Assembly: GCA_016716635.1 (NCBI GenBank)
Contig: JADJVZ010000011.1
Location: 1,116,001-1,180,000 of the forward strand
Length of the DNA: 64,000 bases
Direction: 5' to 3'
Source: Micropruina sp.
GTDB taxonomy: Bacteria > Actinomycetota > Actinomycetes > Propionibacteriales > Propionibacteriaceae
A program made the translations under genes and the position numbers. Under the pieces are notes generated by a model that did not search any database, had not been told where the DNA came from, and was given only the letters and a program-made list of their open reading frames with translations. Of this stretch, positions 8,277-16,636 are shown in pieces (position 1 is the first letter of the stretch; each line of letters begins with the position of its first letter).

Positions 8277-9227
8277 ATGAACGAGCGCTACGAAGAGATG
8301 TACCGAGCGGCATCGCGGTACTACATCCAAGACGAGACGATGGAGAGCATCGCGCGCGAACTGCGCATCTCGCGCTCCTCCGTTTCGCGCCTATTGAAGG
8401 AGGCCCGAGAGTCGGGGTTGGTGCGGATCAGCCTCGCCGACCACAGCGGATCGCAGTCGCCGTTGGCCCGCAAACTCTCCACCACCTTTGGTGTCCGCGT
8501 TCACCTCGTCCCGGTGAAAGACTCGGCAACGGAGGAGTATCGCTTCGACCAAGTTGCCCGATTGGCCGCCCGACTCCTCACCGAGACCATCGACGATCAA
8601 CAGCTGATCGGAGTGGCATGGGGGGTGACCTTGGCGCAGGTCGTCCAGCACCTCGGACGCCGGCCGATGGTCGGGATGACAGTCGTCCAAATGAACGGCG
8701 GCGCCAACCAGCGCTCGAGCGGGATCCCCTACATCGGCGAGATCCTGCAGTCGATGGGCGACGCGTTCGATGCCCGCGTGGTTTTGTTCCCTGTCCCGGC
8801 CTTCTTCGACTACTCCGAGACCAAGCAGGCGATGTGGCGCGAGCGGTCGGTGCAGAACGTCGTGAACCTGTTAGCTCGCCTCGACGTCGCGATCTTCGGC
8901 GTGGGCTGCCTCAAGGGCAAAGTGCCCTCCCACGTCTATTCGGCCGGGTACATGGACGAGGACGACATGCAGCGACTGGTTGCCGAAGGCGTCGTTGGCG
9001 ACGTGTGCACGGTGCTGCTGCGTGAAGACGGGAGCTACGCCGACATCTCGTTCAACGCGCGGGCCACGGGGCTGACACCTCCCGAGCTGGCCCGCATCCC
9101 CAAGCGGATCTGTGTCGTGGCCGATCCCTACCGGGCGGCCGCCATCGTCGGGGCGCTGCGCGCGGGAACGACGACCGACCTCGTCATTGACGAGGGCACT
9201 GCTCGGGCCGTGGTGGCACGCCTCTAG
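8277..9227 (+). CDS. SorC/DeoR-type sugar-binding transcriptional regulator, probably of glycerol genes
   Basis: The 316-aa protein has an N-terminal helix-turn-helix (about residues 14-45, with ESIARELRISRSSVSRLL as the recognition part) and a C-terminal phosphosugar-binding domain of the SorC/CggR type (about 55-316). The ATG at 8277 is chosen because GGGGTAAGG lies just upstream; a GTG at 8256 would add seven residues. It is divergent from glpFK across a 300-base control region with repeated operator-like sequences, so regulation of glycerol uptake and kinase, with glycerol 3-phosphate or a related phosphosugar as effector, is the natural inference. No direct evidence for the effector is visible. 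Confidence 0.85.
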   Translation: MNERYEEMYRAASRYYIQDETMESIARELRISRSSVSRLLKEARESGLVRISLADHSGSQSPLARKLSTTFGVRVHLVPVKDSATEEYRFDQVARLAARLLTETIDDQQLIGVAWGVTLAQVVQHLGRRPMVGMTVVQMNGGANQRSSGIPYIGEILQSMGDAFDARVVLFPVPAFFDYSETKQAMWRERSVQNVVNLLARLDVAIFGVGCLKGKVPSHVYSAGYMDEDDMQRLVAEGVVGDVCTVLLREDGSYADISFNARATGLTPPELARIPKRICVVADPYRAAAIVGALRAGTTTDLVIDEGTARAVVARL

Positions 9228-9260
9228 GACGGCTCTGACCCCTCCCCGGAAGGGAAAGGC

Positions 9261-10157
9261 TCAGAACAGGGCGCTGGTGAGGTCCCGACGCGCCTTCAGC
9301 ACCACGGGATCGCTCTGCCCAATCGTTTCGAACAGCTCAAGCAGCCGCAGGCGCACAGCCGTGCGCTCGTCCCCCGACGTCCCGCGGATGAGTTCAATGA
9401 GTCGGGCGAAACCCTGCTCCGGCCGGCCCGTGCCCACCTCAAGGTCGGCGGCGTCCAGCTGAGCCGCCACATCGTCCGGCTTCGTGGCCGCGGTCGCGAG
9501 AACCAAGGTCGGATCGAGCTTCGAGAGCCGGTCGAGCAAGCCCGCCTGCGCACGGCCAGCCAACGCTTCGGGATCATTCGGCGTCTTCACGAGCAGCTTG
9601 TCGAACTCGTCGCGGGCCGCCGCGAAGTCGCCCCTTTCGAGCGCCTCATCTGCGGCCGCGTACCGCGGGTCATTGGCGGCCGCTTCGGGATCGATGGCCA
9701 CGGGTTCGGCGCGCCCGACCAGCCCGTTGGCCGCAGCGGCCTGCAGCAACTGCTGGATCACCGCGTTGGCCTCCTCTTTCGATCGCGTGCCCTGAAACAA
9801 GGGGGCGAGCTGCCCAGCGACGATCCCGACGACCATCGGCACGGCCTGCACCCCAAGCGCCCCGGCGATCTCTGGCGAGGCGTCCACGTCGACCCGGGCG
9901 AGCAGATAGGCCCCGGCCGCCTCGTTCGCGAGTTCCTCAAGCACCTTGCTCAGTTCCGCGGCCCCATGGGCACGCGGCGAGGTGAGCTCAAGCACGAGTG
10001 GGTACTTCATCGACTGGCCCACCACGGCCTCAAAGGAGGCCTCGTCCACGTTGAGCACCCACGTCGCACCGGGCGGAGCCGGCTTGGCCTGGGCTGCGGC
10101 CTTGATGCCGGACAGATCGTAAGCGCGATTAAAGGCGGCAGAAGTCATGGGCCCCAT
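9261..10157 (-). CDS. Thioredoxin-fold co-chaperone-like protein (YbbN/CnoX type)
   Basis: The protein of about 298 aa has an N-terminal thioredoxin-like domain (about residues 25-140) followed by a helical tetratricopeptide-like C-terminal half rich in Ala, Leu, Glu and Asp. The usual CxxC is absent; the corresponding segment reads ELTSPRAHGAAEL, so it should not be a disulphide reductase. This layout is that of YbbN/CnoX, a holdase that hands clients to chaperones. In M. tuberculosis the equivalent gene (Rv1324) lies in the same neighbourhood between glgB and mce. Two ATGs at 10157 and 10148 are in frame; the first has GGA four bases upstream. It is divergent from pgm. Confidence 0.8.
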   Translation of the reverse strand: MGPMTSAAFNRAYDLSGIKAAAQAKPAPPGATWVLNVDEASFEAVVGQSMKYPLVLELTSPRAHGAAELSKVLEELANEAAGAYLLARVDVDASPEIAGALGVQAVPMVVGIVAGQLAPLFQGTRSKEEANAVIQQLLQAAAANGLVGRAEPVAIDPEAAANDPRYAAADEALERGDFAAARDEFDKLLVKTPNDPEALAGRAQAGLLDRLSKLDPTLVLATAATKPDDVAAQLDAADLEVGTGRPEQGFARLIELIRGTSGDERTAVRLRLLELFETIGQSDPVVLKARRDLTSALF

Positions 10158-10245
10158 TGTTCCATCGAGCCCAATCGGGCCGCGATTCGAGCTTTTGTTG
10201 CCGAAACACCCGCCGAAGGCCGCCGTTTTCGGCCAAGATGAGGCC

Positions 10246-11874
10246 ATGGCTCACGAACGCGCAGGGCAGCTAGCGTTGCCCCAAGACCTCATTTCGCCCG
10301 ACTCCGTCGTCGCGGCCTACTACGACCTCGTCCCCGATCCAGAGAATCCCGACCAGCAGGTCGTCTTCGGAACCTCGGGCCACCGTGGCACCAGCCTCAA
10401 GCGTGCGTTCAACGACGCCCACATCGCGGCCACGACACAGGCAATCGTGGAGTACCGCGCCAGCCAGGGCATCACGGGGCCGCTGTTCATCGGCAAGGAC
10501 ACGCACGCGTTGTCCCTTCCCGCCTGGAAGACCGCCATCGAGGTCTTGCACGCCAACGGCGTCCATGTCCTTGCGGAGCGCGATGAGGACTACACCCCGA
10601 CCCCGGCGGTGTCCCGGGCGATCATCGTCTACAACCGCGACCACACGGGTCCCCGGGCGGATGGCATCGTGGTGACGCCCTCCCACAACCCGCCCCGCGA
10701 CGGCGGTTTCAAGTACAACCCGCCCCACGGCGGTCCGGCCGACACCGACGCCACCAAGGTGATCGCGGCGCGCGCCAACGAGTTGCTGCACGACGGAAGT
10801 GCCATCAAGCGCAGTTCCTATGAGGCGATCCGCGACCAGATCGAGCGCCACGACTACCTGACCGCCTACTGCGAAGACCTCCGCAACGCGATCGATCTCA
10901 AGGCCATCGCGGACGCGAAGGTGCATATCGGCGCAGATCCAATGGGCGGCGCGTCGGTGCAGTACTGGCAGTACATCGCCGAGAACCTGGGCATCGATCT
11001 CACGGTCATCAACCCCGTGGTCGACCCGCGCTGGCCGTTCATGACGTTGGACTGGGACGGCAAGATCCGCATGGATTGCAGTTCGCCCTACGCGATGGCC
11101 AGCCTGATCGCCAATCGCTCGGCCTACGACATTTCGACGGGCAACGACGCGGACTCCGACCGGCACGGCATCGTCACCCCGGATGCCGGGCTGATGAACC
11201 CGAACGCGTTCCTCGCCGTGGCCATCGGCTACCTGTACGCGCATCGTCCGAACTGGCGGGCGGACGCCGGCATCGGCAAGACGCTCGTGTCGTCGTCCAT
11301 GATCGACAAGGTGGCCGACGAGCTCGGACGCACGCTGGTCGAGGTGCCCGTCGGCTTCAAGTGGTTCGTCCCCGGACTGATGAGCGGCGACATCGGCTTC
11401 GGTGGCGAGGAATCCGCGGGCGCGTCATTCTTGGCGCTGGACGGTTCCACCTGGACGACCGACAAGGACGGCATCCTGCTCGCGCTGCTGGCCAGCGAGA
11501 TCAAGGCCGTGACCGGCAAGTCGCCCTCGGAGCTGTACGCCGAACTGGAGGCCAAGTACGGCAAGTCGTACTACGCCCGCGTCGACGCCCCGGCCACGAA
11601 GGAGCAGAAGAAGAAGCTCGGCAAGCTCTCCCCCAGCGACGTCACCGCGACGGAACTGGCCGGCGAGAAGATCATCGCCGCCCTCACCAATGCCCCCGGC
11701 AACAACGCCGCCATCGGCGGGCTGAAGGTCGTCACAGAGCACGCCTGGTTCGCCGCGCGTCCCTCGGGCACCGAGGACGTGTACAAGATCTATGCCGAGT
11801 CGCTGATCAGCGCCGAGCATCTGGCGCGCGTCCAAGAGGAAGCCCGCCAGTTGGTCAGCAACGTCCTCGGCTAA
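10246..11874 (+). CDS. pgm: Phosphoglucomutase (alpha-D-glucose type)
   Basis: Pgm interconverts glucose 1-phosphate and glucose 6-phosphate, linking glycogen and trehalose metabolism to glycolysis. The 542-aa protein is close to the 546 aa of E. coli Pgm. The active-site serine is Ser146 in VVTPSHNPPRDGG, the magnesium loop is GNDADSDRHG (Asp301, Asp303, Asp305), the sugar-binding loop is GFGGEESAGAS, and the phosphate-binding ARPSGTEDVYKIY is near the C-terminus. The ATG at 10246 matches the family's N-terminus. The gene stands alone, divergent from the YbbN-like gene and closed by a strong hairpin at 11889. Confidence 0.96.
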   Translation: MAHERAGQLALPQDLISPDSVVAAYYDLVPDPENPDQQVVFGTSGHRGTSLKRAFNDAHIAATTQAIVEYRASQGITGPLFIGKDTHALSLPAWKTAIEVLHANGVHVLAERDEDYTPTPAVSRAIIVYNRDHTGPRADGIVVTPSHNPPRDGGFKYNPPHGGPADTDATKVIAARANELLHDGSAIKRSSYEAIRDQIERHDYLTAYCEDLRNAIDLKAIADAKVHIGADPMGGASVQYWQYIAENLGIDLTVINPVVDPRWPFMTLDWDGKIRMDCSSPYAMASLIANRSAYDISTGNDADSDRHGIVTPDAGLMNPNAFLAVAIGYLYAHRPNWRADAGIGKTLVSSSMIDKVADELGRTLVEVPVGFKWFVPGLMSGDIGFGGEESAGASFLALDGSTWTTDKDGILLALLASEIKAVTGKSPSELYAELEAKYGKSYYARVDAPATKEQKKKLGKLSPSDVTATELAGEKIIAALTNAPGNNAAIGGLKVVTEHAWFAARPSGTEDVYKIYAESLISAEHLARVQEEARQLVSNVLG

Positions 11875-11888
11875 GCACCAGACGAGCA

Positions 11889-11920
11889 CAGTGCCCCGAC
11901 CGAAATCGGTCGGGGCACTG
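11889..11920. terminator. Bidirectional terminator between pgm and the PH-domain gene
   Basis: CAGTGCCCCGACCGA and its exact complement meet around an AA centre, followed on the plus strand by CGTTTTG. The convergent gene ends at 11956. The symmetric stem can end transcription from both sides. Confidence 0.85.
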
Positions 11921-11955
11921 CGTTTTGTGGGGGGTTCGTTGGTGGCTTGTGGGGA

Positions 11956-12483
11956 CTATTCGTGCATGGTCTGGGGATCGAACGTGGCCATGGCGCGGGC
12001 ACCGGCGCGGGTGATGACCCGCTGGATGATCCGATCGCGGCCCTCCGGGTTCGACACGAAGTAGACGTCGCGGAGCCATTGGTCCTGGGCCGCGGTCTCA
12101 AAGGTGAAATGGCCGTAGTTGAAGATGGTCCCCCAGAACGGGCGGCGCATCGAGATATCCAGGATGCGTGTGAGCGGCATGGTGGCGATTTGCTGTTCGA
12201 AGACGCCCTTCACACGAAACACCCGCATATTGGTGACCACGAAGCGATCCATCCACTCCAGTTGCAGCCGCCAGAAACCCAGGACGCCGATGATCAGGCC
12301 CACGATGAGCCCGGCCCACCACAACGACCCCAGGGCGCTCATGGCCAGAAAGCAGATGTACGAGACGAGGATGATCATCACCGGGACGATGCGCGTCACC
12401 CAATGGCGACGCACCTCGTCGATGACCACCTCGCCCTCTTCGTGCAGGATCCGGCGTCGAACGTCCGGGTGCCAGAGCGACAC
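11956..12483 (-). CDS. PH-domain (bPH2/YdbS-like) membrane protein
   Basis: The 175-aa protein has two membrane helices (about residues 28-68: VTRIVPVMIILVSYICFLAM and LWWAGLIVGLIIGVLGFW) followed by a bacterial pleckstrin-homology domain of the DUF304 type, recognisable by WMDRFVVTNMRVFRVKGVF and the IDISMRRP-like strand. The function of these proteins is not settled; membrane-surface or envelope-stress roles have been proposed for relatives. The start is a GTG at 12483, nine bases after the stop of a 51-aa membrane peptide gene, so the two are probably co-expressed. It converges with pgm. Confidence 0.85.
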   Translation of the reverse strand: MSLWHPDVRRRILHEEGEVVIDEVRRHWVTRIVPVMIILVSYICFLAMSALGSLWWAGLIVGLIIGVLGFWRLQLEWMDRFVVTNMRVFRVKGVFEQQIATMPLTRILDISMRRPFWGTIFNYGHFTFETAAQDQWLRDVYFVSNPEGRDRIIQRVITRAGARAMATFDPQTMHE

Positions 12484-12492
12484 GGCCCTGGC

Positions 12493-12648
12493 CTACTGGG
12501 CCAGGGAACCGAAGAAACGGCCGACTGAGTCGACGATGCCGAACGCCGCCTTCACGACGCCGGCCGCGGCTTCGGGCCGCGTGTAGAGATAGAAGATCGC
12601 GAAGCCGACGACGAGCGCCAGCGCCAGGGTCTTGATGAACTTGCCCAT
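12493..12648 (-). CDS. 51-aa single-span membrane peptide
   Basis: This small gene starts at an ATG preceded by GGAGG (CCTGGAGGCATGTC) and encodes 51 residues: a lysine-flanked membrane helix (MGKFIKTLALALVVGFAIFY) and a short amphipathic tail containing VKAAFG and DSVGRFFGSL. It lies directly upstream of, and in the same orientation as, the PH-domain membrane protein with a 9-base gap. I do not recognise a named family; from memory, comparable short peptides sit beside such PH-domain genes in other actinobacteria. A membrane partner of the PH protein is an inference from position only. Confidence 0.7.
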   Translation of the reverse strand: MGKFIKTLALALVVGFAIFYLYTRPEAAAGVVKAAFGIVDSVGRFFGSLAQ

Positions 12649-12790
12649 GACATGCCTCCAGGGGAAGATCGGCTGCTTGCAAGGTGACCAGGCTAAGTCT
12701 GACTGTCGTCGCCCCTACCAGCCCAAAGGCGCGCCGAACCGCGGCTGAAACGCCCGCTCGGACGGTACCGAAATGTGGAAGGGTGGAGCC

Positions 12791-13237
12791 ATGGACAACA
12801 CCGATCTCTTCATCTGCATCGACCACGTCGGCCTGGCCGTCCCTGATCTCGACGACGCGATCAAGTTCCACACCGAGGTCATGGGCTGGCGCGTTCTGCA
12901 CCGCGAGCGCAATGACGAGCAGGGCGTCGAGGAGGCCATGATCGGCACCGGCACCCAGGGTGCGGAGAACGCTCAAATCCAGCTGCTCGCGCCGCTGAAC
13001 GAAAACTCCACCATCGCGAAGTTCCTGGTCAAGAACGGCCCCGGCATGCAGCAGCTTGCCTACCGCGTGCATGACGTCGAGAAGGTGGCCGAGGCTCTCA
13101 ATGCCCGCGGCGTACGCACCCTCTACCCGGCCCCCAAGATCGGCACCGGCGGCTCGCGGATCAACTTCTGCCACCCGAAGGACACCGGTGGCGTGTTGCT
13201 GGAGCTGGTCGAGCCCGCGGCTCATCCCGCCCACTAA
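12791..13237 (+). CDS. mce: Methylmalonyl-CoA epimerase
   Basis: Mce interconverts (2S)- and (2R)-methylmalonyl-CoA in the propionyl-CoA/succinyl-CoA (Wood-Werkman) route. The protein is 148 aa, the same length as the Propionibacterium enzyme, and shares its opening DLFICIDHV and GTGGxRINFxHPK segments. The vicinal-oxygen-chelate metal ligands expected from that enzyme map to His12, Gln62/64 and Glu138; the position that is His91 there reads Gln here (GMQQLAYRV), as I remember also for the mycobacterial homologue. The ATG at 12791 follows GGTGGAG. It ends in a strong hairpin at 13248. A bioenergetic link to the corrinoid adenosyltransferase at 18135 is likely. Confidence 0.93.
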   Translation: MDNTDLFICIDHVGLAVPDLDDAIKFHTEVMGWRVLHRERNDEQGVEEAMIGTGTQGAENAQIQLLAPLNENSTIAKFLVKNGPGMQQLAYRVHDVEKVAEALNARGVRTLYPAPKIGTGGSRINFCHPKDTGGVLLELVEPAAHPAH

Positions 13238-13247
13238 TCCTCTCGCG

Positions 13248-13287
13248 ACACGTTCGGCCCGGCTTGCACAAGCCGGGCCGGACGTGT
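13248..13287 (+). terminator. Terminator after mce
   Basis: ACACGTtcGGCCCGGCTT pairs with AAGCCGGGCCgGACGTGT around a GCAC loop, ten bases after the mce stop, and is followed by CTTCCCC. Confidence 0.75.
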
Positions 13288-13333
13288 CTTCCCCTCGGCT
13301 AGGCTGGCGATAGTCAGCCACGAGGGAGGCAGC

Positions 13334-14362
13334 ATGGTCTCGGATTCCACCGAAGGTCTCGACCTGTTCGACGCCAAGGCAAGCGCGGTGGGCAGTTTCC
13401 CCGTGGCGTTGCGCGGCTACGATCGGGCAACGGTGGACGCCTACGTCGCCGACCTGGAGGCGCATCTCAACGAGGCCAAGCATCAGCTCCGCGAGGTCAT
13501 GCGACAGCTTTACGTGGCGGATCGTCGCCTGGACGACAGTGACTACGCCCGCCTCGGAACTCACGTCAAGGCCCTGCTCCGGTCCGCCGAAACCCAAGCA
13601 GAAGAGATCGTCACCGACGCCCAGCGTCGCGCGGACGCGCTGGTCCAACAAGGGCTTGCCGACGCCGAGGCCACCCGCAGCCAGGCCCAAACCCACCTCG
13701 TCGCGGAGCGGGACGTGGCAGTCGGTGAACTTCATGCCCTCCGCGCCCAGCTGAGTGAGCAAGCCGCCGCCGAACTCGCCCAAGCCCGCCAGCATGCTGA
13801 AGCCGTCCGCGCCGACGCGGACGCCGTGCACGCGCGGAGCCTGGCCGACGCGCAACGCGCGGCCGCGGCAGTGGGCGAGGCAGCCCTTTTGGAGGCCCAC
13901 CGCATCCAAGCCGAAACCCAGCGCGAGGTGGCGACCGCCCGTGAGGAGGCCGCGCGCGATCACGCTGCCGCCGTGCAAGCACTCACGGCCGAGCATGATC
14001 GCCTGAGCGCCGCGATGACGGCCCTGGTGAAGGATGCTCACGAACGCAGCGAGGCCTTCTCGGCCAAGCTCCTGGCCGACTCCGAAGAACTCGACCGGCG
14101 TCGGACGCTCGCACACGCCGAAGCCGACCAGATTCGCGTGGATGCGCTCGCCGAAGCGTCCGCCTATCGCGCGCGGGCCGCCCAGGAACACCAGGTGGCA
14201 CGAGCCGCGGCCGAGGCCGAGGATGCCCAACGCTTGTCCGCGCTCAAGCACGAGGTCGAAGTGATGGAGCAACGGCAGCATGCGCTCCGCCTCCAACTCG
14301 GTGAACTGTCAGCCATTGCTGCCCGCAGCGCCGAGGGAACTGCAGGTGTGCCCCGTGACTGA
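13334..14362 (+). CDS. DivIVA-domain coiled-coil protein
   Basis: The 342-aa protein opens with a DivIVA-like N-terminal module (about residues 18-60: FPVALRGYDRATVDAYVADLEAHL), in which the phrase F-x-x-x-x-RGYD is the family mark, then continues as a very long Ala/Glu/Arg/Gln-rich coiled coil to the C-terminus. In actinobacteria such proteins (Wag31, FilP and relatives) organise polar growth or the cytoskeleton; this one is not the cell-wall-cluster Wag31 by location. The ATG follows GGGAGG. The next gene starts at a GTG overlapping its stop, so the coiled-coil protein and the membrane permease-like protein are probably translated together. Confidence 0.8.
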   Translation: MVSDSTEGLDLFDAKASAVGSFPVALRGYDRATVDAYVADLEAHLNEAKHQLREVMRQLYVADRRLDDSDYARLGTHVKALLRSAETQAEEIVTDAQRRADALVQQGLADAEATRSQAQTHLVAERDVAVGELHALRAQLSEQAAAELAQARQHAEAVRADADAVHARSLADAQRAAAAVGEAALLEAHRIQAETQREVATAREEAARDHAAAVQALTAEHDRLSAAMTALVKDAHERSEAFSAKLLADSEELDRRRTLAHAEADQIRVDALAEASAYRARAAQEHQVARAAAEAEDAQRLSALKHEVEVMEQRQHALRLQLGELSAIAARSAEGTAGVPRD

Positions 14363-15599
14363 GGAGCCGGGCAATCCAGGCCCTCCGGCGAGCGCTCCGC
14401 CGCCGGAACCTGCCCGTCCTACTCAGCCGCCCGCGGTTGCCTCCTCAGGCAGCTCAGCACCTCGTCACCACACGCGCAAGTGGCTCCGGCGGTTACGGCG
14501 CGCTGCGGCGGCGACTCCGAACGACCTTGACTACGACGGGCCGGAATACACCGCACCGCGACGGGTGTCCCTGCTCGAACGGGGCCCGTTCGCGATCGGT
14601 TTCCTCGGTTCATTGGGCGTGCTCACCGCGTGGGGACTGATCGGCGCCCTGATCGAACTTCAATCGATCTTGATTTTGGTGGTGTTGTCCTTCTTCCTGG
14701 CGCTCGGACTGAACCCCGAAGTGGAGTGGTTGCATCGGCGGGGCCTCAAGCGGGGCGTGGCGGTCTTGATCGTGGCGTTGGTCACGCTCGGAATCATTGG
14801 CCTAGCGCTGTGGGCGGTGATGCCGGTCCTGGTCGATCAGGCCTCCATTCTGAGCGCTCGCGCTCCCGAGTATGTGGAGACGCTGCGGCGAAATCCACAA
14901 ATCGCTGCCCTCGATGCGCAGTACCACATCATCGATTCGCTCGTGACCTACCTGAGCACCACCAACCTGTTGAACCTGATCTTTGGCGGCATCACGGCGG
15001 CGGGAAAGACGGTCGCAAGTTTCGTGTTTTCGGTCGTCGTGACGGTCGTGTTGACGCTCTACTTCCTGGCCTCCCTGCCCTCCATGAAGGAGTTCGCCTA
15101 CGAGCTAGCCCCTGCATCTCGGCGGCCACGAGTCCGCTACCTCGCCGATCAGGTGTTCGCCCGCGTCGGTGGGTACGTGACCGGCCTGTTCACCATCGTG
15201 ATGATCGCCGCATCTGTGTCCTTCGTCTTCTTCAACCTCGTCGGCCTGGGCACGTTATCCCTCGCGCTGTCGACGGTGGTGGCCCTCTGTTGGTTCATCC
15301 CCCTGGTCGGCTCGTCCTTGGCCATCATCATCGTGGCCACTGTGGCCTTCTCGACCTCCCCCAGCACCGGGTTGATCACGTTGGTCTTCCTGATCGCCTA
15401 CCAACAGTTCGACGTCTACGTGATCCAGCCCCGCGTCTTTGCTCGATCCGTGCAAGTGCCCGGTGTGATCGTGGTGTTGGCGGCGATCAGCGGTGGCCTG
15501 CTGGCACAGATGCCTGGGGCGATCCTGGCCGTCCCGACGGCCGCCATCTTGCTGCTGCTGTACCAAGAGGTGCTCAAGCCGCACCTCGACGCCAGCTAA
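14355..15599 (+). CDS. AI-2E/PerM-family membrane protein
   Basis: The 414-aa protein belongs to the AI-2E transporter (PerM) family: about eight membrane helices from residue 75 on, with the typical pattern of two N-terminal helices (FAIGFLGSLGVLTAWGLIGAL, ILILVVLSFFLALGLNP), an extended soluble segment (about 140-190), and C-terminal helices around FLIAYQQFDVYVIQPRVF and GVIVVLAAISGGLLAQMPGAI. The GTG at 14355 overlaps the DivIVA-like stop by 8 bases and begins VTEEPGNPG; the first 70 residues are a Pro/Ala-rich cytoplasmic tail. The substrate is unknown; relatives export autoinducer-2 or exchange sodium and protons. Confidence 0.85.
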   Translation: MTEEPGNPGPPASAPPPEPARPTQPPAVASSGSSAPRHHTRKWLRRLRRAAAATPNDLDYDGPEYTAPRRVSLLERGPFAIGFLGSLGVLTAWGLIGALIELQSILILVVLSFFLALGLNPEVEWLHRRGLKRGVAVLIVALVTLGIIGLALWAVMPVLVDQASILSARAPEYVETLRRNPQIAALDAQYHIIDSLVTYLSTTNLLNLIFGGITAAGKTVASFVFSVVVTVVLTLYFLASLPSMKEFAYELAPASRRPRVRYLADQVFARVGGYVTGLFTIVMIAASVSFVFFNLVGLGTLSLALSTVVALCWFIPLVGSSLAIIIVATVAFSTSPSTGLITLVFLIAYQQFDVYVIQPRVFARSVQVPGVIVVLAAISGGLLAQMPGAILAVPTAAILLLLYQEVLKPHLDAS

Positions 15600-15609
15600 G
15601 CGCGATCAG

Positions 15610-16314
15610 CTAAAACAAGCGGTCTTCGGCGTTGTCGAGGCCACGCAGGACGTCGTAGTCGACACTGACACAATCAATCCCCCGAGTGCCGGCGAGGACG
15701 CGTGCCTGCGGCTTGATCTGTTGGGCCGCGAAGATCCCCCAGACGGGCGCCAACAGCGGATCGGCGTTCATCAAGGCGAGATAACGCGTCAGCTGTTCGA
15801 CGCCATCGATCTCGCCGCGCCGCTTGATCTCCACGGCTACGTAGGCGCCGGTGGCGTCGCGGCACAGCAGGTCCACGGGTCCGATCGGGGTCAAATACTC
15901 CCGTTGGACCAGCGTCAGCCCAGGGCGCAGCGTGGCCGGATGCTCGGCCAGCAACACCTGCAGGTGAGCCTCGACGCCGTCCTTCTGCAGCCCCGGATCG
16001 ACGCCCAACTCGTGGGCAGAATCGTGGATAACCGTGCCGATCAAGATGCGCAGGGTGTCCTCGTCTTTGTTGCGCACCTCCCACACCTCGGTGACGTCAG
16101 CGTGGGCCTCGGCATCCAGATTGGCGTCCGCGGGCGCGGTGACCGTGAGCGTGCACGGCGGGCTCATCCAGTTGAGCGGCTTGTAGGCCCGATCATCGGC
16201 GTGGATCGAGACCGATCCGTCCGATTTCACCAAGATCAGGCGCGTGGCCATGGGTAGATGAGCCGACAAGCGTCCCGCATAGTCGACCTGGCATCTGGCA
16301 ATCAGCAACCGCAC
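15610..16314 (-). CDS. nucS: Mismatch-specific endonuclease NucS (EndoMS)
   Basis: NucS cuts both strands at mismatches and is the non-canonical mismatch repair enzyme of most actinobacteria, which lack MutS/MutL. The 234-aa protein has the N-terminal dimerisation domain (about 1-110) and a RecB-like nuclease domain with GPVDLLCRD (catalytic Asp) and VAVEIKRRGEIDGVEQL (catalytic Glu and Lys of the E-x-K motif). The C-terminus ends AEDRLF, a sliding-clamp-binding-like tail as in other NucS proteins. The start is a GTG (VRLLIARC); the frame extends upstream but this matches the family opening. It converges with the AI-2E gene and is divergent from the zinc-finger gene. Confidence 0.93.
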   Translation of the reverse strand: MRLLIARCQVDYAGRLSAHLPMATRLILVKSDGSVSIHADDRAYKPLNWMSPPCTLTVTAPADANLDAEAHADVTEVWEVRNKDEDTLRILIGTVIHDSAHELGVDPGLQKDGVEAHLQVLLAEHPATLRPGLTLVQREYLTPIGPVDLLCRDATGAYVAVEIKRRGEIDGVEQLTRYLALMNADPLLAPVWGIFAAQQIKPQARVLAGTRGIDCVSVDYDVLRGLDNAEDRLF

Positions 16315-16363
16315 CGCCCCACCGTACCCGGCAAGCCCGCCAGGGGTGACTAGGCTGGCGGTT

Positions 16364-16636
16364 ATGGCCAAGCGTCCCAGCAAACACCTGCGTCCGGCGC
16401 GACCTTTGTCGACCGGGCTTCCGCTTGCCGACGCCAAAGGCGACGGCCGGTGGGTGGTCCGTCCGGTCGCGGCCGACGGCGCCACCAAGGCCTACCTGTG
16501 CCCAGGGTGCCTGCAGACCATCGAACCAGGCGTGCCGCACGTCGTCGCGTGGCCCACCGAGGCGGGGCTCGGCTCATCCTCTCCGCTGGACGACCGCCGC
16601 CACTGGCACACCACGTGCTGGAAGCGCCGCCCATGA
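16364..16636 (+). CDS. Small zinc-finger protein next to nucS
   Basis: This 90-aa basic protein has no named function that I recognise. It contains a C-x2-C ... H-x3-C arrangement: CPGCLQTIEPGVPHVV, then about thirty residues later RRHWHTTCWKRR. The order and spacing (Cys-Cys-His-Cys, with an aromatic-His before the last Cys) recall the PARP-type DNA-break-sensing zinc finger, but similarity is only at motif level. The basic N-terminus (MAKRPSKHLRPARP) would suit nucleic acid binding. It is divergent from nucS across 49 bases and overlaps the following hydrolase gene by 4 bases (ATGA). Confidence 0.75.
   Translation: MAKRPSKHLRPARPLSTGLPLADAKGDGRWVVRPVAADGATKAYLCPGCLQTIEPGVPHVVAWPTEAGLGSSSPLDDRRHWHTTCWKRRP

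Noticed and set aside
9228..9260. Terminator between the SorC-type regulator and the YbbN-like gene
   Set aside because: Only weak self-complementarity (CCCTTCC/GGAAGGG-like) was found in the 33-base convergent spacer.
12098..14296. 732-codon minus-strand frame over mce and the DivIVA-like gene
   Set aside because: It is the antisense of two well-supported genes and contains no motif.
14280..14354. Earlier start for the AI-2E-family gene
   Set aside because: It would overlap the DivIVA-like gene by more than 80 bases; GTG 14355 gives a normal coupled start.
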